Assembly (NCBI GenBank): GCA_964569425.1
Contig: CAZMVD010000116.1
Span: 1 to 13,219, forward strand
DNA length: 13,219 bases
Reading direction: 5' to 3'
DNA from: JACQXM01 sp964569425
GTDB taxonomy: Bacteria; Planctomycetota; Phycisphaerae; UBA1845
A model generated the notes under the pieces. That model saw only the letters and a list, made by a program, of their open reading frames with translations, was not told the DNA's origin and did no database searches. Positions 7,072 to 13,219 of this stretch are shown here, piece by piece (position 1 is the stretch's first letter; every line of letters starts with the position of its first letter). The position numbers were made by a program, and so were the translations under genes.

Positions 7072-7419
7072 ACCCCCTTGTCGGAACGTCAGCCAACGGG
7101 GCGGGCTGGAATACCGCCGTGATCCTGTGGCGCGCTAATCGGACCCGCCGAGACCTCAACGCCATCCGACTTGCGCTTGGACGGTCCGGCGTTACACGGG
7201 TGTCCGCGGTGCGGCAACTCCGGGCGCCATTCCATATCGCCTTTGGCGTCCTGACGGTCGCAGTTGGCAGTGCGCAGCGCCCGCAAGATTGCGCTCAATT
7301 CTCTCGGATCAACACACCGCGGTGTTCCATGGACCCGCCCGAATTCCAGGGGCTTCATTTTCTGCCGCCTCTGCCATAGGATGCAGTGGAAGCGACTTTG
7401 GAGTTTCGCACACGCCGAG
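7072..7419. other. Intergenic region between regulator promoter and SRP RNA
   Basis: About 350 bases without a convincing gene. Open frames cross it on both strands, but their translations look like shadows (Arg/Pro-rich, no recognisable fold). Two features stand out. One is a perfect 12-base palindrome, ACACCGCGGTGT, at 7314-7325. The other is a possible weak promoter, TTCATT (7354-7359), 17 bases, TAGGAT (7377-7382), whose start would be near 7389, about 30 bases before the SRP RNA. Otherwise I see nothing. Confidence 0.4.
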
Positions 7420-7540
7420 GGCGCTCCCTGACGACCAGGTCCCATGCAGTGGATGGGTCGGGCAACGGGTCAGGCTGGAAACAGAGCAGCCCACCCGGCG
7501 CAGACAGGTGCCGTGGTCAACCTGGTCGTCAGCGATCGCC
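7420..7540 (+). ncRNA. ffs: Small bacterial SRP RNA (4.5S type)
   Basis: The RNA of the signal recognition particle binds Ffh and guides ribosomes to the membrane. The apical domain at about 7467-7496 matches the 4.5S core in geometry: GTCAGG, then CTG-GAAA-CAG (GNRA tetraloop on a 3-bp stem, 7475-7484), then AGCAGCC, followed by CAGAC. This is the same spacing as CAGG-UCC-GGAA-GGA-AGCAG in E. coli. The outer ends pair perfectly over 13 bp (7428-7440 with 7520-7532), and the helix continues with mismatches to 7420/7540. The length, about 120 bases, fits the short form. The middle of the arms is not well resolved by eye and the exact ends are estimates. It lies 52 bases upstream of dnaX, in the same direction; ffs is often beside dnaX in other bacteria. 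Confidence 0.86.
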
Positions 7541-7592
7541 TTTGGGAAACCTGGTTGCCCTTGGAGATGATTCAGCGGAGCCGTTACCTACC

Positions 7593-9176
7593 ATGTCGTA
7601 TCGCGTCCTTGCCCGCGCCTATCGCAGCAACACGTTCGACGAAATCGTCGGGCAGGAGGCTATTGCAGCCACACTAAAGAACGCGATCACCAGCGGACGT
7701 ATTCACCATGGTTATTTGTTCACGGGTACCCGCGGTGTAGGTAAGACCTCCACGGCCCGCATTCTGGCCAAGTCGCTGAACTGTCTCGAATCCGCCGCCC
7801 CAACCGTTAACCCGTGCTGCCGTTGCGATTCCTGTGTGGCCGTGGCCGCGGGCGAAGACGTGGATGTGGTCGAGATCGACGCGGCCAGCAACACCGGTGT
7901 GGACAACATCCGCGAGCTGCGCAATAACGCTGCGTTTCGTCCGGCGCGGGCGCGCTTTAAGATCTACATCATCGACGAAGTGCACATGTTGAGCACGGGG
8001 GCGTTCAATGCACTGCTAAAGACGCTGGAGGAGCCGCCGCCGCACGTCAAATTCGTGCTCGCTACCACCGAACCGCATAAAGTTCCCGCGACCATTCACA
8101 GCCGCTGTCAGCGATTTGATTTCCGCGCGATCGACGTCGATACCGTGGCTGCGCACCTGCGGCACATCGTGAATGCGGAGAAGATCGAGGCCGAGGATGC
8201 GGTGTTGCGCCGCATCGCCCGGCTCGCGGCCGGGTCGATGCGCGACGCATTGTCACTGCTCGACCAGGTGATCGCCTTCGCCGGACGGGCGGTGACCACG
8301 GCGGCTGCGGACGAGGTGATTCCGCCGCCGCACGATGAGCTCGCCGCGGCCGTCATGCAGGCTGTATCCGCGCAGGATGCCGCCGCAGCGCTGCAAGCGC
8401 TCGACCGCGCACTGCAGACCGGGCGCACGGTGGATCGTTTCTGCGACCATCTGATCGACCACGTGCGCACGCTCATGCTGCTGCGCGTGTGCGGGTCGGA
8501 CACGGAACTGGTGGACGTTCCCGCGCAGGCACGGAACGCCCTGGCCGAACAGGCCGCCGCTTTCGACGCGCCCAGCTACGTGTACATGATCGCGCTGTTG
8601 GAGGAACTGCGACGCAATTCCAAGTTCAGCGGCGCGGCGCGTGCGCTGGCCGATGCGGCCATGGTGCGGCTGGCCCAGAGCGCCCAGTTCAGCGACTTAC
8701 GGACCTTGCTCGCCCGCCTCGATGGTGCGCCGGCCTCATCGCCTGCCCTGGAGGCGGTATCGGCAAAAAAAAAAGAGCTGACGCCTGGCGGTGAACGGCG
8801 GCCCGTCCTCGCTCCCGAGCGGCGCGCGACACCGGGCAGTCTGAGCTCTGCAACCAACATACCTCGCCGATCGTTCGGCGCTGCACCAACCACAGTACCG
8901 CGTGCGACTCCACCAGAGAATCGACCATTGCTTCGTGATTCCGCAGTTCGCCCGCCGGGTGAAATCAACGGACCACCGACGGCCGTGCCACCGCCCGCGG
9001 CACCCGGCGGCGCGTTGAGCACCGCCGAATGGGCGCGGGTGGTTCAGGATCCACTGGTGCTTCGAGTATGTGAGGCTTTCGAAGGGCGCGTGTACGACGT
9101 TCGCCCCGCCAGGGCGGAGGTGGTATCATCCTCCGCGGTTGCGGCGGACGAGGGCGCGGTCGACGCCGACGATTGA
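7593..9176 (+). CDS. dnaX: DNA polymerase III subunits tau/gamma
   Basis: 527 residues (tau). DnaX is the motor of the clamp-loader complex that loads the beta sliding clamp and, as tau, links it to the polymerase core. Visible: RPxxF-like N-terminus ARAYRSNTFDEIVGQE (7-22), Walker A GTRGVGKT (45-52), zinc-site cysteines C64, C75/C76, C78, C81 (close to the E. coli set), Walker B DEVH (128-131), LLKTLEEPP (141-149) and the SRC motif (170-172). The GSMRDALSLLDQ sensor-2 region is near 210-221. A run of ten A (8765-8774) encodes AKKK at 391-394; beyond it lie a Pro/Ala-rich linker and a short C-terminal domain with DPLVLRVCEAFEGRVYDV. Slippage gives a 400-residue gamma form (see the site entry). 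ATG 7593 is chosen because earlier in-frame codons lie in the SRP RNA. Confidence 0.97.
   Translation: MSYRVLARAYRSNTFDEIVGQEAIAATLKNAITSGRIHHGYLFTGTRGVGKTSTARILAKSLNCLESAAPTVNPCCRCDSCVAVAAGEDVDVVEIDAASNTGVDNIRELRNNAAFRPARARFKIYIIDEVHMLSTGAFNALLKTLEEPPPHVKFVLATTEPHKVPATIHSRCQRFDFRAIDVDTVAAHLRHIVNAEKIEAEDAVLRRIARLAAGSMRDALSLLDQVIAFAGRAVTTAAADEVIPPPHDELAAAVMQAVSAQDAAAALQALDRALQTGRTVDRFCDHLIDHVRTLMLLRVCGSDTELVDVPAQARNALAEQAAAFDAPSYVYMIALLEELRRNSKFSGAARALADAAMVRLAQSAQFSDLRTLLARLDGAPASSPALEAVSAKKKELTPGGERRPVLAPERRATPGSLSSATNIPRRSFGAAPTTVPRATPPENRPLLRDSAVRPPGEINGPPTAVPPPAAPGGALSTAEWARVVQDPLVLRVCEAFEGRVYDVRPARAEVVSSSAVAADEGAVDADD
8750..8794 (+). promoter_or_regulatory. dnaX programmed slippage (frameshift) site
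   Basis: Ten consecutive A (8765-8774) follow Gly-Gly-Ala-Gly-Gly-type bases GGAGG (8750-8754), a Shine-Dalgarno-like signal ten bases upstream, as in E. coli dnaX. In the normal frame the run reads GC(A)-AAA-AAA-AAA-GAG. A shift by -1 (or an extra A in mRNA) gives KKK-R-A-D-A-W-R then TGA at 8792-8794, a protein of 400 residues. A shift by +1 gives K-K-K-S then TGA at 8779-8781. Both alternative frames thus end within seven codons. In Thermus dnaX, A9 produces gamma by transcriptional slippage; in E. coli, A6G does so by ribosomal frameshift. I could not identify a clear stimulatory stem-loop. Confidence 0.8.
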
Positions 9177-9246
9177 GATTGTGGTTTCGTCGCCCCGCAA
9201 AGCGCAAGATGGGCGATGACCACTGGGTATCACACAGGAACGAATT

Positions 9247-9588
9247 ATGTTCGGTTCGCTGGGAAATCTGACCGGGGTGTTCAAGGCTGCCAAGGAATTG
9301 CAGGGCAATCTGGCTCGGCTGCAGGGCGAGTTGGCCGCGCGGCGCTATGAGGCCGATGCCGGCGGCGGCGCGGTGCACGTGGTCGTGGATGGTCGTTCCA
9401 CCGTTGTGGACGTGCGCATCGACCCGTCCGCCGCGCAGGATGTCGAGTTGCTGGAAGACCTGGTCAAATCGGCGGTGAACGCGGCCACAAGCAAGGCGCA
9501 GGAGGCGTTTCGCGGCGACATGACCGGACTGACGGGCGGGATGAACATTCCCGGTTTGACCGATCTGATGGGCGGCGGTCCCGGTTAG
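9247..9588 (+). CDS. YbaB/EbfC family nucleoid-associated protein
   Basis: 113 residues. The family is a small DNA-binding dimer, usually encoded between dnaX and recR, as here. An N-terminal helix (about 5-35, LGNLTGVFKAAKELQGNLARLQGELAARRYEA) precedes the conserved AGGGAVHVVVDGRSTVVDVRIDPSA strand region, then a C-terminal helix (VELLEDLVKSAVNAATSKAQEAF) and a Gly/Met-rich tail (MTGLTGGMNIPGL). AGGA at 9236-9239 is a good ribosome-binding site seven bases before the ATG. It lies 70 bases after dnaX and 15 before recR. Its cellular role is incompletely understood in the family; it may influence nucleoid structure or recombination. Confidence 0.93.
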   Translation: MFGSLGNLTGVFKAAKELQGNLARLQGELAARRYEADAGGGAVHVVVDGRSTVVDVRIDPSAAQDVELLEDLVKSAVNAATSKAQEAFRGDMTGLTGGMNIPGLTDLMGGGPG

Positions 9589-9603
9589 CGCGAGGCCGAC
9601 GCG

Positions 9604-10206
9604 ATGAACGGTGACACGATCGAGTCACTCAAGCGACTGAAGGAGCGCTTTCAGGCGCTTCCGGGGATCGGCCCGCGCAACGCCGAGCGGCTGGCCTTTC
9701 ACGTGCTGCGGGAGTCGCGCGACTTTGCCGCTGGGCTCGCGCAAGCCATACTTGACGTCAAGGACCGGATCATCCACTGCCGCACCTGTTTTAACCTCAC
9801 CGAAAAAGACCCCTGTCCGGTGTGCGCCGATCCGGGGCGCGACCATGCAGAAATCTGGGTGGTGGAGCAGCCCAAGGACGTCATCGCTCTCGAATCCGTC
9901 GGGCTGATCCATGGCGTGTACCATGTGCTCATGGGGCACATCGCCCCGCTGGAAGGGGTGGAACCCGAGGATTTGACGATCGACGCCCTGGTGCAGCGCG
10001 TTCGGGGCGGCGGGGTTCGCGAAGTGGTTCTTGCCCTCAACCCGACCCTCGACGGCGACGGCACGGCGCTGCATCTGCAGAGCATTCTAGCGGACAGCGG
10101 CGTTCGCATTACGCGCCCGGCGCGAGGGCTGGCGGTCGGATCTCACCTGGAATTCGCCACTGCGGGGATGCTTGAATCCGCCATTCGGGGACGTTCCGCG
10201 GTGTGA
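9604..10206 (+). CDS. recR: Recombination mediator protein RecR
   Basis: 200 residues, normal for RecR (about 200). RecR, with RecO (and RecF), loads RecA onto SSB-coated single-stranded DNA during gap repair. It has an N-terminal helix-hairpin-helix (LPGIGPRNAERLAFHVL, 19-35) and a zinc finger C59, C62, C71, C74 (CRTC...CPVC). A Toprim domain starts near 82 with IWVVEQPKDVIALESVG and carries the HVLMGHIAPLEGVEPEDL stretch and ALNPTLDGDGTAL. The C-terminal ARGLAVGSHLEFATAGMLESAIRGR is also typical. GAGG at 9592-9595, eight bases before the ATG, is the ribosome-binding site. Fifteen bases separate it from the YbaB gene, so they are one transcription unit. All key residues are present. Confidence 0.97.
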   Translation: MNGDTIESLKRLKERFQALPGIGPRNAERLAFHVLRESRDFAAGLAQAILDVKDRIIHCRTCFNLTEKDPCPVCADPGRDHAEIWVVEQPKDVIALESVGLIHGVYHVLMGHIAPLEGVEPEDLTIDALVQRVRGGGVREVVLALNPTLDGDGTALHLQSILADSGVRITRPARGLAVGSHLEFATAGMLESAIRGRSAV

Positions 10207-10224
10207 TGGTCGCCGTGCCTTCTG

Positions 10225-10233
10225 TGGTATACT
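10225..10233 (+). promoter_or_regulatory. Extended -10 promoter upstream of rpoN
   Basis: TGG followed by TATACT (10228-10233, 5/6 to TATAAT) is an extended -10 element. No good -35 is seen at 16-18 bases upstream. Transcription would start near 10240 in the recR-rpoN gap. It suggests rpoN is transcribed partly on its own and is not only read through from dnaX. Confidence 0.5.
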
Positions 10234-10298
10234 AGGAGCCATGCCGATGCCTCGGTGCGCGGCGGAATCGCACGACTCGGCGGCCGACGGAACCTGGA

Positions 10299-11753
10299 AT
10301 GTCGCAGTATCTTTCACAATCCTTGAGCCAGCAGATGCGGATGGAGCAGCGCCTCACTCCGCAGCTCATTCAGTCCATGGCCATTCTGCAAAAGCCGGTC
10401 ACCGAGCTGGAAGAGTTCATTAACGACGCCCTGGAGACGAACGCTGCGCTGGAAGCGGTGGAACCCCAGGGGCGGGCCGATTCCGGCGGTAAATCCGACG
10501 GTAATGGCCGCGTACGGTCCGAGGATTCGGTCGGTTTCGAGCGGCTGGCCCGGTTCTCACGCGACTATGACCTGGAGGGGGCGGACCGCGCACCGAACTT
10601 CGTGCGGCGCGTGCGCAGCGACGGCGACTATGATCCCAAGCTCGCCGCGATGGCCAACACCGAAGAGCGCGGCGAGAACCTGCAGGATCACCTGTTTGCC
10701 CAATGGATGCTGCTTGATCTCGCCCCGGAAGTGCGCCGCGCCGGCGAGGTGATCATCAATACGCTTGATCCGGACGGCTATCTTCGTGAGCCGCTCGACC
10801 GCCTGGCGACGAGTGTCCATCCGCCGGTGGCACCCGCGGCGCTGCACGCGGCGCTGCCCGAAGTGCACAAGCTGGAACCGCGCGGCGTGGGCGCGCGCGA
10901 TGTCGTCGAGTGTCTGCTGCTGCAACTCGAGGCGCTCCCCGGCGACAACAGCATCGAACGCACCCTGATCGAGCGCCACCTCGACGACATCGGGCACAAC
11001 CGCCTTCCCCACGTGGCGCGGACGACTGGTTATTCCCTCGGCGAAATCCAGGAAGCCATTCAGGTGATGCGCACGTCGCTGCACCTGCACCCGGGGTACC
11101 TCGTGGGCGACCGCACCGAGCCGCCCATTCGGCCGGACGTCATCGTCGATTATGCGGACACCGGCAACGGACTGGTGGTCCGGCTGGCCCGCGGCAATGT
11201 CCCGGAACTCAAGATTCGCGACGACGTCGTGGCCCTCTCGCGGGACCGGCGCGGCGATAAGACCGCACGCGAGTTCGCCAAGAAGCACATCGAGGCGGCG
11301 GGGGCCATCATCGGTGCCCTGCAATTTCGCAACGGCCGCCTGCTCGAAGTGGCGCGCGCCGTCGTCGAGCGGCAGCGCGAGTTTTTTGACATCGGCCCGG
11401 CGGGCTTGAAGGTCTTCCGCATGGGTGAACTGGCCGAGCAGTTCGGGTGCGACGCGTCGACCATCAGCCGCACCGTGGCCGACAAGTACATGCAGACGCC
11501 GCGCGGCATTTTCCCCATGCGCTATTTCTTCACCGGCGGCGCCGAAATGGACACCGGCGAAGTCATGGGCTGGGACCGGGTGAAGGAGCGCGTACGCGAA
11601 CTAATTGAACATGAAGACCGCAAGGAGCCGCTCAGCGACGAGCAGCTTACGGAGGTGCTGCGCCAGGAAGGACTCGATCTTTCCCGCCGTACCATTGCCA
11701 AGTACCGCCAGCAACTTGGTATTCCCACGGCGCGGCAACGGAGAGTATTCTGA
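10299..11753 (+). CDS. rpoN: RNA polymerase sigma-54 factor
   Basis: 484 residues, usual length. Sigma-54 directs RNA polymerase to -24/-12 promoters, needing an AAA+ activator to open DNA. Region I (about 1-50) shows the Gln/Leu-rich SLSQQMRMEQRLTPQLIQSMAILQ, with VTELEEFINDALETNAALE. Residues 55-120 are the variable acidic region. The core-binding part runs about 122-310: EERGENLQDHLFAQWML, TLDPDGYL, EPRGVGARDVVECLLLQLE, and LHLHPGYLVG. The HTH spans about 372-400 (RMGELAEQFGCDASTISRTVADKYMQTPRG). The RpoN box SRRTIAKYRQ lies at 462-471. No in-frame start exists between the TAG at 10233 and ATG 10299, so this start is secure, although its ribosome-binding site is weak. No missing motif was noticed. 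Confidence 0.97.
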   Translation: MSQYLSQSLSQQMRMEQRLTPQLIQSMAILQKPVTELEEFINDALETNAALEAVEPQGRADSGGKSDGNGRVRSEDSVGFERLARFSRDYDLEGADRAPNFVRRVRSDGDYDPKLAAMANTEERGENLQDHLFAQWMLLDLAPEVRRAGEVIINTLDPDGYLREPLDRLATSVHPPVAPAALHAALPEVHKLEPRGVGARDVVECLLLQLEALPGDNSIERTLIERHLDDIGHNRLPHVARTTGYSLGEIQEAIQVMRTSLHLHPGYLVGDRTEPPIRPDVIVDYADTGNGLVVRLARGNVPELKIRDDVVALSRDRRGDKTAREFAKKHIEAAGAIIGALQFRNGRLLEVARAVVERQREFFDIGPAGLKVFRMGELAEQFGCDASTISRTVADKYMQTPRGIFPMRYFFTGGAEMDTGEVMGWDRVKERVRELIEHEDRKEPLSDEQLTEVLRQEGLDLSRRTIAKYRQQLGIPTARQRRVF

Positions 11754-11758
11754 ATCCA

Positions 11759-11778
11759 GGTGAAGCCTCACCGGCTTC
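11759..11778 (+). other. Two overlapping hairpins after rpoN
   Basis: Just after the rpoN stop, GGTGA (11759-11763) can pair with TCACC (11768-11772), or GAAGCC (11762-11767) with GGCTTC (11773-11778). They exclude each other. No T-run follows, so this is not a convincing intrinsic terminator. Confidence 0.3.
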
Positions 11779-11893
11779 GGCTTGTGGTCACCGCAGCTTT
11801 CGCATCCGCTTTCCATGGGACGGCGCCCGGAGTACTGTGCGTTTTCGTTGCGCCGGTCGGCGCGACCGAAGTGCGAACGAGGAATGTCAGTCT

Positions 11894-13219
11894 ATGCCAA
11901 CCGGCCTGCATGTACGCTTCACATCTCAGCGCGTGGTTATCGACCTGAGCTGGATCGCGGCGTTCAAGACGTTTCTTTGCATCGGTGTGGCCCTGTTGGC
12001 GGGGCTGCTGCCGATTCCGGGTCTGGATCAAACGCCGCCGCGCGTGTGCCTGGTGATTTTCGTCGGCGCCGCGGCGCTGTGGATCACCGAACTCATACCG
12101 CCGTATGCCACCGCGATCATGGTCATGGTGCTTTCGGTGTACCTGCTCGGTGCCCCGGCGAATCCCGCGGGCGCCGGCGCGGATGGCTCGCCCGCGTGGC
12201 AGGTGTACGTCAATCCCATTGCCAGTCCGGTGCTCGTGCTGTTCTTCGGCGGCTTTGTCCTGGCGCTGGGCGCCACCAAGCACGGATTCGACGTGCGCCT
12301 GGCGCGCGCGTTCATCACGCCGTTCGGGAATCGCCCCAGCCGTTTGCTGCTGGGGATCATCGGCACAACCGCGCTGTTTTCCATGTTCATGTCCAACACG
12401 GCCACCACGGCCATGATGATCGCCATCGCCGGCCCGATCCTTCATCAACTGGGGGATCAGCGGAAGCAGTTCCGCCAGGCGCTGGTCCTGGCGATACCCT
12501 TCTCGGCCAATATCGGCGGGATAGGCACCATCATCGGAACGCCGCCGAACGCAGTCGCTGCCAGTGTGCTCCAGCGACTGGGGCCCGGTCACGAAATCTC
12601 TTTTCTCGGCTGGGCGATGATCGGCGTGCCCGTGGTGTGCGTGATGCTGCTGCTGCTCTGGTTGATCCTGCTGAGCGTGTTTCGGCCGCAGCGCGCGCCG
12701 CTGGATGTTTCCTTCCCCGATGCCCTGGTGGTCACTCCGGGGTTGGCGATCGTGGTGCTGACGTTCACCACCACCGTTCTTCTATGGCTGACCCAACCGC
12801 TGCATCACATCCCGCCGGCCGTGGTGGCCATGATCCCGATTGCCATCTTCACGGCTTTCAACATCCTGGACCGCAACGACCTTAAACAACTCGATTGGGA
12901 CGTGATGATCCTGGTGGCGGGCGGTCTGACTTTGGGCGTGGCGATGCGCGAGTCGGGCCTGTCCAGCATCATCGTCAGTCAGGTTCCCTTTGAACGGCTG
13001 CACACAGTGGCGCTGCTGGGCGCGGTGATGGTCCTTTCCATCGTGATCTCGAACTTCATGAGCAATACTTCCGCCGCCAATCTGCTGCTGCCCATCGTTT
13101 GTTCCATATCCACGCTGGAGCCGCGAATCGGGGCATTGGCAGTCGCGCTTTCCGCGAGCCTGGCCATGAGCCTGCCGATCAGCACGCCGCCCAACGCCAT
13201 CGCCTTTGCCACGCGGGCG
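11894..13219 (+). CDS. SLC13/DASS-family sodium-coupled anion symporter (runs off right edge)
   Basis: 442 codons are open from ATG 11894 to the last base, with no stop. The protein is integral to the cytoplasmic membrane, with many hydrophobic helices (for example 21-41, 51-87, 109-127, 150-166, 239-263, 279-300, 306-322, 336-350 and 370-388). It carries both halves of the DASS signature: SNT at 167-169 with GTPPN at 215-219, and SNT at 390-392 with STPPN at 430-434. These Ser-Asn-Thr and Thr/Ser-Pro-Pro-Asn motifs form the Na+ and carboxylate/sulfate sites in VcINDY-like proteins. Substrate (dicarboxylate, tricarboxylate, sulfate or phosphate) cannot be told from this part. GAGGA (11879-11883), ten bases before the ATG, is a plausible ribosome-binding site. 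Only the last residues after the second TPPN are missing. Confidence 0.9.
   Translation, partial: MPTGLHVRFTSQRVVIDLSWIAAFKTFLCIGVALLAGLLPIPGLDQTPPRVCLVIFVGAAALWITELIPPYATAIMVMVLSVYLLGAPANPAGAGADGSPAWQVYVNPIASPVLVLFFGGFVLALGATKHGFDVRLARAFITPFGNRPSRLLLGIIGTTALFSMFMSNTATTAMMIAIAGPILHQLGDQRKQFRQALVLAIPFSANIGGIGTIIGTPPNAVAASVLQRLGPGHEISFLGWAMIGVPVVCVMLLLLWLILLSVFRPQRAPLDVSFPDALVVTPGLAIVVLTFTTTVLLWLTQPLHHIPPAVVAMIPIAIFTAFNILDRNDLKQLDWDVMILVAGGLTLGVAMRESGLSSIIVSQVPFERLHTVALLGAVMVLSIVISNFMSNTSAANLLLPIVCSISTLEPRIGALAVALSASLAMSLPISTPPNAIAFATRA

Noticed and set aside
7089..7445. 118-residue minus-strand frame between the regulator promoter and dnaX
   Set aside because: No domain recognised, and it overlaps the SRP RNA and the facing intergenic signals.
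7386..7592. In-frame 69-codon extension of dnaX
   Set aside because: It contains the SRP RNA core and outer helix, and DnaX family proteins begin at MSYRVLARAYR.
11782..12885. 367-residue open frame on the + strand inside the transporter region
   Set aside because: The frame from 11894 gives a complete SLC13/DASS pattern with both SNT and TPPN motifs; the other frame is rich in Arg/His with no fold.

Overview
The window is GC-rich bacterial chromosome with densely packed genes, mostly on the + strand. Nothing looks like a phage, a transposon or a CRISPR array. A Maf/DUF115 protein, an NTP-transferase/SPASM fusion, a sigma-54 gene next to dnaX-ybaB-recR, and an ArsR-type regulator paired with an AHSA1 protein together suggest a Planctomycetota-like organism. 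That assignment is inferred from gene content and protein style only; no rRNA or other firm marker is present.

Layout. (1) 1-213, minus: 5' end of a YacP/NYN-type nuclease gene leaving the window. (2) 391-463: tRNA-Ala(CGC). (3) 543-1852: a HAD hydrolase and leucyl/phenylalanyl-tRNA-protein transferase (aat), joined stop-to-start. (4) 1899-5485: two translationally coupled genes. The first is a Maf-type DUF115 protein. The second fuses a nucleotidyltransferase-like domain to a radical-SAM-like barrel that has no cysteines, followed by a C-terminal SPASM cysteine cluster. This is the least conventional part of the window and probably a protein- or surface-glycosylation module. (5) 5608-7034, minus: a winged-helix regulator and an AHSA1/SRPBCC protein with an ATGA overlap. 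They are driven by a promoter that carries a perfect 9+9 inverted repeat and places the start codon close to the predicted +1. (6) 7420-7540: a small bacterial SRP RNA, recognised from its apical domain and outer helix. (7) 7593-10206: dnaX-ybaB-recR, the classical replication/repair cluster. dnaX has a run of ten A residues from which slippage in either direction ends translation almost at once, giving a tau/gamma pair. (8) 10299-11753: rpoN (sigma-54) behind an extended -10 promoter. (9) 11894-13219: an SLC13/DASS anion transporter running off the right edge.

How the parts relate. The core genes cover replication, recombination, protein targeting and transcription. The Maf/SPASM pair and the regulator/AHSA1 pair are the accessory modules. 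One possible sigma-54 promoter lies just upstream of the HAD-aat operon. The most useful follow-ups are the dnaX slippage site, the SRP RNA, the cysteine-free radical-SAM barrel and the leaderless autoregulated promoter.
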